64,000 nucleotides of DNA from Maridesulfovibrio sp. (GCF_963666665.1 NZ_OY762999.1:3506001-3570000), one strand, 5' to 3'. Positions 34,068 to 44,006 are shown, counted from the stretch's first letter. Numbers and translations are program-made. The notes: generated by a model from the sequence alone, not told the origin.

Positions 34068-36044
34068 TTACTCGAAAAGAACTTTCTGTCCTTCAATCAG
34101 GTCGTTGATTACTGAAGCGTCAGATAGGGTCGAAGTATCACCGAAGTCGTTTTCACCCACCGCAATACTGCGCAGAATGCGGCGCATGATTTTGCCGGAA
34201 CGTGTCTTGGGCAATCCTTCAGAGAATTGGATGGCTTCAGGTACGGCAATGGGGCTGATCTTTTCGCTAACCCAATCGCACAAGTCTGTGCGCGTCTCAT
34301 CATCCTGATCAAGTCCGTTGCGCAGGGTAACGTATGCGTATACCGATTGTCCTTTAACCTCATGTGGAATGCCTACCACTGCGGCTTCGGTTACATCAGG
34401 ATGGGCGATAAGTGCGGATTCAATTTCAGTGGTACCCAGCCTGTGGCCGGATACGTTAATTACGTCATCAAGGCGTCCCATGATCCAGTGGAATCCGTCT
34501 TCATCAATCCTCGCCCCGTCCCCGGTCTCATAACTTCCGGGAAAGCGCTCAAAGTAAGTCCTGCGGTAGCGGGCATCATCATTGTGAATGGTGCAGAGCA
34601 TGCCGGGCCATGGTTTTGTAATCAGCAGGTGCCCTCCTTCATTGGCAGAAGCTTCACTGCCGTCACTGCGCACAATGGTTGTTTTGATTCCCGGGAGTGC
34701 ATGACCGGTTGATCCGGGCTTGAGTTTCCCCACATAGGGCAGCGGTGAAATAAGGATGCCGCCGGTTTCGGTCTGCCACCATGTGTCCAGAAGGGGAAGT
34801 TTGCCCTTGCCGATGTGTTCGTGGAACCAGATCCAGACTTCAGGATTGATGGGTTCGCCTACGGACCCGAGGATGCGCAGGGTGGAAAGGTCATACTTTT
34901 CGGTCCACTGCGAACCTTCACGCATGAGGGAGCGGATTGCTGTCGGGGTGGTATAAAAGATGTTTACCCCGTAGCGGTTGATGATTTCCCAATAGCGGTC
35001 CGGTCGGGGGTAGGTCGGGACTCCTTCGAAGAGCAGGGTGGTGGCTCCAAGGGCCAGCGGTCCGTATACAGTGTAGCTGTGCCCGGTGATCCAGCCGATA
35101 TCGGCAGTGCACCAGTGCACGTCATCGTCCTTAAGATCAAAGACCCATTGGCTGGTGTGGGCGGTTATGGTCATATAGCCGCCGGTGCTGTGCACGATGC
35201 CTTTGGGTTTTCCGGTGGACCCGGAGGTGTGCAGAATGAACATCGGGTCTGTGGAACGCATGGATTCAGGTTTGCAATAGTCTCCAATGTCCGGTGCTGC
35301 CATTTCATCCTGCCACCATGTGTCGCGGCCCTCGATGAAATCAATTTCATCCCCGGTGCGTTTGACCATAATGACCTGCTCAACTGACGGGCATTCGAAA
35401 AGTGCTTCATCCACATTACGTTTCAGGGGGATTGTTTTGCCCCCGCGCAGTACTCCATCCGCGGCAATGAGGATCTTTGCGTCGCAGTCAATGATCCGGC
35501 TTTGCAGGCTGACTGCGGAAAATCCGGCGAAAATTACTGAATGTACTGCCCCGATGCGGGCGCAGGCCAGCATGGAGATAACCAGCTCGGGAACCATGGG
35601 CAGGTAGATGGCAACCCGGTCACCCTTGGATACACCCATTTTTTTGAGTACATTGGCAAAGCGGCAGACTTTGCGGTGTAGCATGTGGTATGTGAAGACC
35701 CGAACTTCATTTTCCGGTTCGCCCTGCCAGATCAAAGCGGCCTTGTTGCGTTTGCCGTTATCCAGATGGCGGTCAAGGCAGTTTTCAGAGGCGTTCAGCC
35801 TGCCTCCGGAAAACCACTTATACTCATTTTTTTCAGGATTGGATTCAAGGGTGGTTTTAAAGTCCCGTTTCCAAAGTAACAGCTCACGTGCTCTTTCTGC
35901 CCAGAACTTTTCGGGATCATCATCTGCAATGCGGCAGGCTTCTTCGTATTGCTGTGCCGTTATATTTGAATTTTCCAGCATTTCCTTTGGGGGATCAAAG
36001 GTCCGCTCTTCGTTCATCAAGTTTTCAATGCTGTTCTCACTCAT
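34068..36044 (-). CDS. acs: AMP-forming acetyl-CoA synthetase
   Basis: A 658-residue enzyme that makes acetyl-CoA from acetate, ATP and CoA. It has the P-loop-like LHTSGSTGKPKGIVHSTGG, the adenylate motif DTWWQTETGG and the C-terminal PKTRSGKIMRR motif with catalytic K618, the lysine acetylated by Pat-type enzymes in Salmonella Acs. It diverges from a Pat-like acetyltransferase gene across 224 bp, which suggests post-translational control. It is followed at 3 bp by a PNPOx-like gene. Confidence 0.96.
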   Translation of the reverse strand: MSENSIENLMNEERTFDPPKEMLENSNITAQQYEEACRIADDDPEKFWAERARELLLWKRDFKTTLESNPEKNEYKWFSGGRLNASENCLDRHLDNGKRNKAALIWQGEPENEVRVFTYHMLHRKVCRFANVLKKMGVSKGDRVAIYLPMVPELVISMLACARIGAVHSVIFAGFSAVSLQSRIIDCDAKILIAADGVLRGGKTIPLKRNVDEALFECPSVEQVIMVKRTGDEIDFIEGRDTWWQDEMAAPDIGDYCKPESMRSTDPMFILHTSGSTGKPKGIVHSTGGYMTITAHTSQWVFDLKDDDVHWCTADIGWITGHSYTVYGPLALGATTLLFEGVPTYPRPDRYWEIINRYGVNIFYTTPTAIRSLMREGSQWTEKYDLSTLRILGSVGEPINPEVWIWFHEHIGKGKLPLLDTWWQTETGGILISPLPYVGKLKPGSTGHALPGIKTTIVRSDGSEASANEGGHLLITKPWPGMLCTIHNDDARYRRTYFERFPGSYETGDGARIDEDGFHWIMGRLDDVINVSGHRLGTTEIESALIAHPDVTEAAVVGIPHEVKGQSVYAYVTLRNGLDQDDETRTDLCDWVSEKISPIAVPEAIQFSEGLPKTRSGKIMRRILRSIAVGENDFGDTSTLSDASVINDLIEGQKVLFE

Positions 36045-36268
36045 ATTTCGGGCTCCGACTCATGAAATTTAATGCTGGTTTGTGTACACTTCAAGTAATC
36101 ATATACGCTGTTTCAGCCGGGTTGAACAGGGTTGTAGACCGATAACCATCGGCGGAAATGGAATATTTAGGGCTGTGTTGAACGCTTTATGCTTGATATG
36201 CAGCTTGATCAGCGGGTATGTAGTAGGTTGTGGAAGGATAAGCAGCGGACCCCAAACAAGAGGCTTTC

Positions 36269-38977
36269 ATGAGTGTTATCAATCTGGAATATCTTTTTCA
36301 GCCCGGATCAGTAGCCGTAATCGGTGCAACTAATGACCCTGCAAATGCGGGTAATATTCTTATGCGTAACCTTATGGGCGGAGGTTTTCTCGGTCCGGTG
36401 ATGCCGGTGAGTACTGATGCCGAGGCTATTTCCGGTGTTTTGACATACAAGGATGTGGCTGATCTTCCCAAGGTTCCGGACCTTGCGGTTATCTGCCTTC
36501 CGCTTGGGGAATGCCCTCCGCTGCTGGAAAGGCTTCGCAATATTGGGGTTAAGGCCTGTGCTTTGATCGGTCCGGGATTCAGTGCTATCCCCAAGGCTGA
36601 ACGGGTCAGGCTGCGGGCCGAGTTGCTCAGGGCGGCCAATTCTCCCCAAATGAGAATTCTCGGTCCCAAGAGTCTTGGATTTATAGTTCCGGCCATGAAT
36701 CTCAATGCCAGCCTTGCTCCATTGCCGGCCAAGGCGGGTAAAATAGCTTTTGTCTCTCAGTCGGACAGCTTTATCCCCACTGTTCTGGACTGGGCTGCAA
36801 CTAATGATATCGGTTTTTCTCATGTGGTTTCGCTGGGCAGCCGCATTGACCTTACTTTTGGTGATGTTCTCGATTATCTCGGTTCCGATGCACAGACCCG
36901 CTCCATTCTGCTCTATATCGAATCCATTCATGACGCCCGGGATTTCATGTCTGCTGCCCGTGCGGCTTCGCGTAATAAGCCTGTTTTGGCTATCCGTCCG
37001 GGACAGGCTTTGCAGCACGTAACGCAGGAACTGGCTCGTCTGGACAATGCCATGATCGCCAGGGCCGACGAAGTTTATGATGTGGCTTTCCGCCGGGCCG
37101 GTATGCTGCGGGTGCAGACCATTGACGGCATGTTCGACGCGGCCCAGACCCTTGCCAGTTTGCGCCAGCCAGTGCGCGGAGACCGTCTGGCGATTATCGT
37201 CAACGGAACCAGCGCCGGACTTACCGCAGCGGACGGTTTGATTCGTCGGGGCGGTAAACTCGCCAAGCTTTCCGAGGATACTGTTGCAAAGCTGAATACC
37301 GTATTTGACGGGGAATGGAGCGGTAGCAATCCGGTGACGATCAAGTTTGACACCCCCGGTCAGAAATATCTCGATGCCCTAAAGGTGTTGATTAAAGATA
37401 AGGAAGTGGATGCCGTGCTGGTGGTTCATGTTCCTTTTGCCGGAATTTCCAGTGCCGAAGTTGCTGAAATTCTTGCCAAGGGTTTGAAGAGGGTCCGGCG
37501 GATGGTGCTGACCTCGTGGCTGGGCTCGGATATGTCCCGCAAGTCGCGTAAAATTTTCTCTGTTCACGGCATTCCCACATACGAAAGTGCAGATCAGGCT
37601 GTGCGTGCGTTCATGTACATGGCTGAATACCAGCGTAACCAGGAGCTGCTCACCGAGACACCTGATTCTTTGCCGACGGACTTTTTCCCGGACACAACCA
37701 CTGCCCGGGAAACTGTGCGCAAGGCCCTTACCGAGGGACGGCAGGAGCTTAACGAGCCGGAGGCCCGCCGGGTGCTGGCGGCCTATGGTTTGCCCGTTGT
37801 GGAAACAAGGGTGGCTGTGTCCGCACGTGAAGCGGTCATTGCGGCAGATGAGATCGGTTGCCCGGTGGCCCTTAAAATACGTTCCCCCCAGATCAATCAG
37901 CCCTATGATGTTGGTGGTGTTGTCCTTGACCTTGAAAGTACGGAAAAAGTCTGGGAAGCAGCAGCAACCATGCTCACCCGTGTCAATCGCCAGCGTCCTG
38001 ATGCATATATTGAAGGGTTCACGGTCCAGAAAATGGGCCGCAGGCTTGGGGCGCATGAACTTTTTATTTCCGCGTCCGCTGATTCAACATTCGGTCCTAT
38101 CATCCATTTCGGTCATGGGGGCATGACCCGTGAAGTAGTCCGAGATCAGGCTGTAGCCATGGTGCCACTGAATATGAGTCTTGCCCGTGAACTTATCAGC
38201 AGGACCCGTATTTCCCGGCTTCTTTCCGGTACTCCCACGCAGCCTCCTGCGGATATTGACGACCTTTGCCTGACCTTGATTCAGGTTTCGCAGCTTTTTA
38301 TTGATATTCCCCAGATTGTGCATCTGGATATCAACCCTCTCTACGGAGATGAGACAGGGGTGCTGGCACTTGGTGCCAAGATTCTGGTCGCTGAGTGCCG
38401 CGAGGATTGCCCGCAACTGGCTATCCGGCCTTATCCGCGTGAGCTGGAAGAATGTGTAGTTCTCCGTGACAGCAGGCAGGTTACTTTGCGTCCGATTCGT
38501 CCTGAAGATGAACCTGCCCATTATAAGTTTTTGGAGCAGGTCTCGGACGAAGATATGCGCATGCGCTTTTTTGGCGTGGTGCGCAGGGATTTTGACCACA
38601 AGGATATGTCTCGCTTCACCCAGATCAACTATGATCGTGAGATGGCTTTCATCGCCACGGCAATGGGAGAACATGGAGTTCCGGAAACTCTCGGTGTGGT
38701 GCGTACTTCCACCAAACCGGATAATTCCGAAGCGGAATTTGCAATTGTGGTTCGTTCCGATCTCAAAGGAACCGGTCTGGGGTCCATGCTTTTTCATAAG
38801 ATTATCCGCTACACAAGAGACCGCGGCACCCATTGGCTCGTGGGCCAGACGCTTTTTGAAAACAAAGCCATGCAGGGGCTTTCCCGTAAGTTCGGATTCG
38901 AGATCAGTGAAAATTATGATGAAGATCTCGTGGAAATGCGTTTGGACTGCAGTAAGCAGCAAAAAGACGCGGAGTAG
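36269..38977 (+). CDS. Pat-like protein acetyltransferase: ADP-forming acyl-CoA synthetase-like domains plus GNAT
   Basis: A 902-residue protein. It begins with a CoA-binding Rossmann domain (10-130; VAVIGATNDPANAGN), a ligase-like domain (150-460), an ATP-grasp domain (about 480-705; FGHGGMTREVVRDQAVAMVPLN, HLDINPLYGD) and ends with a GNAT acetyltransferase (about 730-895; SDLKGTGLGSMLFHKI). This is the layout of PatZ/YfiQ. At the place of the catalytic histidine of ADP-forming synthetases (SHTG-type motif) it reads ELARLDNAM, so it probably does not make acetyl-CoA. The divergent acs gene is its likely target. Confidence 0.88.
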   Translation: MSVINLEYLFQPGSVAVIGATNDPANAGNILMRNLMGGGFLGPVMPVSTDAEAISGVLTYKDVADLPKVPDLAVICLPLGECPPLLERLRNIGVKACALIGPGFSAIPKAERVRLRAELLRAANSPQMRILGPKSLGFIVPAMNLNASLAPLPAKAGKIAFVSQSDSFIPTVLDWAATNDIGFSHVVSLGSRIDLTFGDVLDYLGSDAQTRSILLYIESIHDARDFMSAARAASRNKPVLAIRPGQALQHVTQELARLDNAMIARADEVYDVAFRRAGMLRVQTIDGMFDAAQTLASLRQPVRGDRLAIIVNGTSAGLTAADGLIRRGGKLAKLSEDTVAKLNTVFDGEWSGSNPVTIKFDTPGQKYLDALKVLIKDKEVDAVLVVHVPFAGISSAEVAEILAKGLKRVRRMVLTSWLGSDMSRKSRKIFSVHGIPTYESADQAVRAFMYMAEYQRNQELLTETPDSLPTDFFPDTTTARETVRKALTEGRQELNEPEARRVLAAYGLPVVETRVAVSAREAVIAADEIGCPVALKIRSPQINQPYDVGGVVLDLESTEKVWEAAATMLTRVNRQRPDAYIEGFTVQKMGRRLGAHELFISASADSTFGPIIHFGHGGMTREVVRDQAVAMVPLNMSLARELISRTRISRLLSGTPTQPPADIDDLCLTLIQVSQLFIDIPQIVHLDINPLYGDETGVLALGAKILVAECREDCPQLAIRPYPRELEECVVLRDSRQVTLRPIRPEDEPAHYKFLEQVSDEDMRMRFFGVVRRDFDHKDMSRFTQINYDREMAFIATAMGEHGVPETLGVVRTSTKPDNSEAEFAIVVRSDLKGTGLGSMLFHKIIRYTRDRGTHWLVGQTLFENKAMQGLSRKFGFEISENYDEDLVEMRLDCSKQQKDAE

Positions 38978-38979
38978 TT

Positions 38980-40125
38980 TTGAATTGTCCTGAACCAGCG
39001 TCAAGCCGGCGCAAAGTTTTCATATTCAACATACTTAAGTCTCTCTTTGCCGGGGGACTTCTTTTCTGGTTGGTTAAATCCGGGGGAATCCGCCCGGAGT
39101 ACCTTGCGGTCGCTGCGGATCATATTCCGGTCTTGGGTGCGGCCTGCCTGATCATCGCTTTCGGGATGGGGCTTGGTGCTGTCCGCTATGTGGAGCTGTT
39201 GAAGGGTGCTGGGCTGGGCATTTCCTTGAAAGACAGTTTTAAGGTTTCCGCGATCATGTATTTTTTTACCCAATGTGTGATGGGTTCGGCCAGCGGAGAT
39301 GTCGCCCGATATTTTTATACCACCCGCATTACCGGTCAGGGGGCACGGGTCGGAGCCTCCATTATTGTGGACCGCATTATCGGGATTATGGGGTTGTTCC
39401 TGTTCGGCGGACTGGGAATGGCCTTTAACTGGGCTATTGTTGAGCATTCTCCGGAATTGCGGGCTATTGCGGTTCCGGCTCTGGGTATACTCTGTTTGTT
39501 TTGGTTTAGTGTGCTGCTGGTTTTTCTGGCTCTTGTGCGCGGACGGGTGGCAGGTTTTGCGGTTGGGCTGATATTTCCGGTTCTGACTGGAATTTTCTGT
39601 TTTTTGGGTACAGGCTTTCTAGGCCGGGAGGTCGGTCCGGTTCTGTTCTATGCCGCACTGATTTCCCTTGCAGCACCTTTGGTCGCTCCTGAATTTTTGA
39701 AAACAGGTTATATTTACCAGAAGTTTTTCAAGGGTTCGAAATTTGGAGAAAAGATCGGGGAAGTGGTTTCAGCATTGCTGCTCTATCGAAATTCCATATC
39801 CACGGTTTTAAAGATTGTCGGCTTGACCGCAATTCAGCATATTTCCTTTGTTTACGCTATCTATCTCCTTGCCCGTATTCAGAATCTTCCAGTACTCCCT
39901 GATTTTAATGAAGTCTTTTTTGCGGCCCCGCTTTCTTTTCTTGCCGGAGTTATCCCTGCTCCTGCTGCCGGACTGGGTGTTAATGAGGCAGCCTTTGAGA
40001 CTCTGCTTTATCTTGGTTCCTGTGGAAGTGTGGTTGCCGGGGCTTCCATTTTTCTCATGTATAGAATCTGGACGACTCTTTTCAGTTTGAGTGGGCTTTA
40101 TTTTGTGATGAGGTTTAAAAAATAA
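38980..40125 (+). CDS. Flippase-like membrane protein (LPG synthase TM region / UPF0104 family)
   Basis: A 381-residue protein with about eight hydrophobic segments belonging to the lysylphosphatidylglycerol synthase TM-region family; GSASGDVARYFYT and the C-terminal GVIPAPAAGLGVNEAAFETL are typical. The soluble aminoacyltransferase domain of MprF is absent, so it is probably a lipid or glycolipid transporter. Start TTG 38980 lies 2 bp after the Pat-like stop with GGAG five bases ahead. A nested hairpin follows. Confidence 0.8.
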   Translation: MNCPEPASSRRKVFIFNILKSLFAGGLLFWLVKSGGIRPEYLAVAADHIPVLGAACLIIAFGMGLGAVRYVELLKGAGLGISLKDSFKVSAIMYFFTQCVMGSASGDVARYFYTTRITGQGARVGASIIVDRIIGIMGLFLFGGLGMAFNWAIVEHSPELRAIAVPALGILCLFWFSVLLVFLALVRGRVAGFAVGLIFPVLTGIFCFLGTGFLGREVGPVLFYAALISLAAPLVAPEFLKTGYIYQKFFKGSKFGEKIGEVVSALLLYRNSISTVLKIVGLTAIQHISFVYAIYLLARIQNLPVLPDFNEVFFAAPLSFLAGVIPAPAAGLGVNEAAFETLLYLGSCGSVVAGASIFLMYRIWTTLFSLSGLYFVMRFKK

Positions 40126-40202
40126 AAACCATGTCGGGCCGTTCTGCGAGGTAAAGCGTTCTTGCGAAGACTTTACCCGGGTGAAGGACCGGACATGGTT
40201 TT
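40125..40202 (+). terminator. Nested hairpin structure after the flippase-like gene
   Basis: An outer 11-bp stem AAAACCATGTC/GACATGGTTTT (40125-40135, 40192-40202) encloses an inner 7-bp stem GGTAAAG/CTTTACC (40150-40156, 40171-40177). The T run at the 3' arm fits a terminator, but the nested form is unusual. Confidence 0.55.
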
Positions 40203-40333
40203 AAGGAACCTGCACCTGATTCGGCAGTTCCTGACACCCTCCCGATTGATGTCTTGCCTATCTGATCGGTCTGCGGGATAAAAACTTTACATGTCTAAAC
40301 AAAAGTAATTCATAAACCGCCCCTTGCATAAAC

Positions 40334-41101
40334 ATGGCCGTGGTATGTATGGTCCATCTAATAAATGCAACCAATCGCAAACGGCGGAGTCTCCAATTGA
40401 GGATATTACTTTTATTATTCGTTTCTGTATTTCTTGTTAATTACCCTTGTTCCGCTGCCTTGGCTGAAAATGGAACTTCTGCATCAGTCTCAGATCAGCA
40501 GCAAAGAGGGGCAGACCAGTCTCTGGTACTGCTCATGGAAGGGAACCTGCGGTTTGTTAAAGGAAGCAGTGTTTACCCGAACCAGACCTCCCACCAGCGC
40601 AAAATTCTGGCTCTAAGGGGCCAGAACCCGTTTGCGACTGTTGTTACAGCCTCTGATTCGCGGGTGGACCCGGTGTTGATTTTCGATCGTGGTCTCGGTG
40701 ATCTTTTTACCGTTCGGCTCGTCGGCAATGTGGCTGGTTCAGATTCATTGGCCTCGGTGGAATATTCAATGCTGGCTCTTGAGACCCCGCTGCTGGTTGT
40801 TATGGGCCATACCCGATCTACCCTGATAAAAGCCGCTATTGATAAGGTCGAATTGAAAGGGCTTCTTGTTCAGCTAATGGGAAAGCTGGAACCGGCCATT
40901 CAAATGACCCGCGTACTTTATCCTTCGCTTAAGGGCGTAGAACTGGCGGATAAGGTGGCGGAAACAAATGTCAGACAGGTAATGCGTGAGATTTTGAGCC
41001 AGTGTCCGGCTATTCTTGAAAAGGTCCGTTCCGGTAAGGCTCAGCTCATGGGGGCAATTTATGATACCGATACCGGTGCGGTGCGCTGGCTCGGACCTTA
41101 A
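40334..41101 (+). CDS. Exported beta-carbonic anhydrase homologue lacking both zinc cysteines
   Basis: A 255-residue protein. A basic N-terminus and hydrophobic stretch (about 22-42, RILLLLFVSVFLV, then CSAALAE) look like a signal peptide, so it should act in the periplasm. Residues 65-255 align with beta-carbonic anhydrases. In the first zinc motif C-x-D-S-R it reads A106-S-D108-S-R, and in H-x-x-C it reads H159-T-R-S162: both cysteine ligands are replaced while Asp, Arg and His remain. Zinc-dependent CO2 hydration is therefore doubtful. The start among ATG 40334 and 40349 is uncertain. It converges with ntrX. Confidence 0.82.
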   Translation: MAVVCMVHLINATNRKRRSLQLRILLLLFVSVFLVNYPCSAALAENGTSASVSDQQQRGADQSLVLLMEGNLRFVKGSSVYPNQTSHQRKILALRGQNPFATVVTASDSRVDPVLIFDRGLGDLFTVRLVGNVAGSDSLASVEYSMLALETPLLVVMGHTRSTLIKAAIDKVELKGLLVQLMGKLEPAIQMTRVLYPSLKGVELADKVAETNVRQVMREILSQCPAILEKVRSGKAQLMGAIYDTDTGAVRWLGP

Positions 41102-41113
41102 GTTATGTGCTGG

Positions 41114-42505
41114 TTAGTCCACCTGAATATCATAAGTCTTGAGCTTGCGGTAAAGAGAGCTTCTTTCCAGCCCGACGGCTTCGGCCAGTTTTGAAACGTT
41201 CCCCTTATATTCGCGGAGCTTGGCTTCAAGGAACTGGGCTTCAAAATCAGCACGGGCCTTTTTGAAATCAACCTCGCCTTCCGGCAGGGGCAATGGGAGC
41301 TGCTCCTGATCAGTCTCAGCTTTCTCAATGCGCGGACCGTTGGCAATTTCCGGGGGGAGCTTGTCCGGTCCGACTTCCTTGCCGCCGAACATAATCAGCA
41401 TTCTTTCCACAAAGTTTTTTAATTCACGGACGTTTCCGGGCCATGAGTATTCAGTCAGAACCTTTAGGGCCGATTCAGTGAAGGTCAGCGGTTTGAATCC
41501 ATGCTGTCGGTTCAGGATGGTGATAAATTCGTTGATCAGCAAGGGAATGTCTTTTGCTCGGTCGCGTAACGGAGGAACTTCCAACGGGAAGACTTTCAAC
41601 CTGTAGTAGAGGTCCTCACGAAAGTTACCGTTCTTTATTTCTTCAAACAGATCCTTGTTGGTCGCGGCAATTACGCGCACATCCACGTGGATGGTTTTTC
41701 TGCCACCGACGCGTTCAAAACGTTGTTCCTGAAGAATTCGCAGGATTTTAGCCTGTGTCTTCAGGCTCATATCTCCGATTTCATCCAGAAATAGGGTGCC
41801 GTTATCAGCCAGTTCAAATTTACCTTCCTGAGCTTTTTCCGCCCCTGTGAATGCTCCCTTTTCATGGCCGAAGAGTTCCGATTCAATCAATTCTTCCGGA
41901 ATGGCCGCGCAGTTTACCGCTACAAGCGGTTTATCCGCTCTCTGGCTTTGGGAATGAATGGAACGGGCTACAATTTCTTTACCGGTGCCGTTTTCCCCGG
42001 TGATAAGTACCCAAGCGTCTGTGGGGGCCACCTGTCCGATGACCTCGCGCATGGAGTCGATAGATTCAGACTGTCCGGTTAATCTGGCCGGCTGTTCTGC
42101 GGCAATGCGGGTGCGCAGTGCTTTGTTTTCCGATTGCAGACGTGAGAATTCCACGGCTTTTTCAGCAGTAATGACCACCTTTTCAAGTGAAAGCGGTTTT
42201 TCGATGAAGTCGAATGCGCCCTTTTTGATAGCGGAAACTGCGGTTTCAATATTACCGTGACCGGAGATCATGACTACGGGCAGCCAGTCCCATTCCTTTT
42301 TGATGCGGTCGAGAATCTCAAGCCCGTCCATGCCCGGAAGCCAGATGTCCAGAAATACAAGGTCCGGCTGCTCTTCGCTGAGATGTTCAAGGGCTTTTTC
42401 GCCGGATTCTGCCTCACTTACGTCAAAACCTTCATCTTCAAGTATTCCGCGCAGAGAGTATCTGATGCCGTCTTCGTCATCAACAATCAGTATGTTTTTG
42501 CTCAT
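41114..42505 (-). CDS. ntrX: NtrX-like sigma-54 response regulator
   Basis: A 463-residue activator: receiver (1-120, D53 in VFLDIWLPGMDG), AAA+ sigma-54 activation domain (about 140-375) with GENGTGKE, the sigma-54 contact loop GAFTGA, and DEIGDMSLKTQAKIL, then a Fis-type helix-turn-helix at the end (VSKLAEAVGLERSSLYRKL). It resembles NtrX. Its ATG directly abuts the stop of the HD-GYP gene, so translation is coupled. Its partner should be the NtrY-like kinase two genes upstream. It is a candidate activator of the sigma-54 promoters in this window. Confidence 0.88.
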   Translation of the reverse strand: MSKNILIVDDEDGIRYSLRGILEDEGFDVSEAESGEKALEHLSEEQPDLVFLDIWLPGMDGLEILDRIKKEWDWLPVVMISGHGNIETAVSAIKKGAFDFIEKPLSLEKVVITAEKAVEFSRLQSENKALRTRIAAEQPARLTGQSESIDSMREVIGQVAPTDAWVLITGENGTGKEIVARSIHSQSQRADKPLVAVNCAAIPEELIESELFGHEKGAFTGAEKAQEGKFELADNGTLFLDEIGDMSLKTQAKILRILQEQRFERVGGRKTIHVDVRVIAATNKDLFEEIKNGNFREDLYYRLKVFPLEVPPLRDRAKDIPLLINEFITILNRQHGFKPLTFTESALKVLTEYSWPGNVRELKNFVERMLIMFGGKEVGPDKLPPEIANGPRIEKAETDQEQLPLPLPEGEVDFKKARADFEAQFLEAKLREYKGNVSKLAEAVGLERSSLYRKLKTYDIQVD

Positions 42506-43903
42506 CTATAGTTCCGTACGTGTTTCAAAGGAAAAATTATCTTCTTCTATCAATTGGGTGCAGGCATCCACTGCTTTCGGGTCATACGCTGTTCCGCGTC
42601 CTCGTGCAATTTCCGCCATGGCCCTGGGCAGACCCAGAGCGGCACGGTAGGGTCGGTGGGAGCTCATGGCTTCAACTACGTCGGCCACAGCGATAATTCT
42701 GGCTTCACGCAGGATATTGTCTCCACTGAGACCATTGGGGTAGCCGGTTCCGTCAATGCGTTCATGGTGCTGGATGACTATATCGGCCACGGGCCATGGG
42801 AATGATATTCCTTTCAGGATTTCATAGCCTGCTTCACTATGGGTTTTCATCAGATTCATTTCAAGTTCAGTCAGTCTGGTCGGCTTGGAAAGGATCTCTG
42901 CCGGGATAGATATTTTCCCTACATCGTGTAGAATCCCTGCAATCCTGATGCAGTTGATTTCTTCAGCTGAGAGGCGCATTTTTACCGCTATGCGGCAAGC
43001 CAGTTCTGCTACCCGTTGCTGGTGTCCTGAGGTGTAAGGGTCGCGTTTTTCAGACATGGCCGTCAGGGATGCAACGGTCTCATCAAAAGTGCGGCGTAGC
43101 TGGCTGAGGCTTCTCTTTAAGGCGTCCTCGCTTTTTTTCAGTTCAGAAATATCGCGCAGCACCACAACTTTGCCTATAACATCATTCTGTTCTGAAATTC
43201 CCGAGATATTGACCGAAACCGGGATAGTTCCCTGCGGGCCTTTGAAGACGGCATCTCCGAGAACGGAGTCATTATTGGAGGATAATTTGATAGACTCCTT
43301 TGTCCCATTTTCAAAAATATCAACAGCTTCCTGAAATTTTCGGCCGAACATGTCGTCGATATTACAATCCATAAGCGAGCATGCGGCTTTATTCATGGAT
43401 TTGATCAGTCCATTATGGTCGGTGGTGATGACCGCATCGTCAATACTGTCGAATGTTGTTTTCAGCCAGCGGCGATTATCATTGAGAGTGCTTTCCGCGT
43501 GGTGTTTGTAGAGAGCCATTTCAATGGTCAGGTTGAGTTCCCGATCCTCAAAGGGTTTGATTATGTATCCGAACGGTTCTGTTATCTTGGCGCGTTTAAG
43601 AGTGTCGTTGTCCGCATATGCTGTTAGGTAAATAATTGGAATACTGTGGTATTTGTTTATTTTTGCGGCTGTATCTATGCCGTCCATGTCTCCTTCAAGC
43701 ATAATGTCCATGAGAATCAGGTCCGGGGACGTTTCCTCAATAAGCTTCATGGCCTGTTCGCCGGAAGTGGCTATCCCTGCAACATCGTAGCCAAGGTTTT
43801 TGAGTCTTCCCTGTATGTCCAGAGAGACGATAGCTTCGTCTTCAACGACCATTATTCGGGATGGGAGTTTATCTTTGGCATTCTTTTCAGTGTATGAAAT
43901 CAT
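42506..43903 (-). CDS. Response regulator REC-PAS-HD-GYP, predicted cyclic di-GMP phosphodiesterase
   Basis: A 465-residue cytoplasmic protein: receiver (about 15-135, D66 in LILMDIMLEGDMDG), PAS domain (about 145-260) and HD-GYP domain (about 280-455) with HDVGK and the GYP signature HHERIDGTGYPNGL. It should hydrolyse c-di-GMP when phosphorylated. It sits between the ntrY and ntrX genes, 103 bp after ntrY with an AT-rich upstream region that may hold its own promoter, and runs into ntrX without a gap. The NtrY-like kinase could phosphorylate both regulators. Confidence 0.92.
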   Translation of the reverse strand: MISYTEKNAKDKLPSRIMVVEDEAIVSLDIQGRLKNLGYDVAGIATSGEQAMKLIEETSPDLILMDIMLEGDMDGIDTAAKINKYHSIPIIYLTAYADNDTLKRAKITEPFGYIIKPFEDRELNLTIEMALYKHHAESTLNDNRRWLKTTFDSIDDAVITTDHNGLIKSMNKAACSLMDCNIDDMFGRKFQEAVDIFENGTKESIKLSSNNDSVLGDAVFKGPQGTIPVSVNISGISEQNDVIGKVVVLRDISELKKSEDALKRSLSQLRRTFDETVASLTAMSEKRDPYTSGHQQRVAELACRIAVKMRLSAEEINCIRIAGILHDVGKISIPAEILSKPTRLTELEMNLMKTHSEAGYEILKGISFPWPVADIVIQHHERIDGTGYPNGLSGDNILREARIIAVADVVEAMSSHRPYRAALGLPRAMAEIARGRGTAYDPKAVDACTQLIEEDNFSFETRTEL

Positions 43904-44006
43904 ATGAATCCCGCTTGTTACTGTTCACCATAGCAAGTGAATTTTTGAAATATGGTATTATATTAAACGATATTATAACTAACAGGCAAGCATAAGGGAA
44001 AATATA

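Noticed and set aside
38084..39004. 306-codon minus-strand frame
   Set aside because: It is antisense to the GNAT end of the Pat-like gene and the start of the next gene, with no family resemblance.
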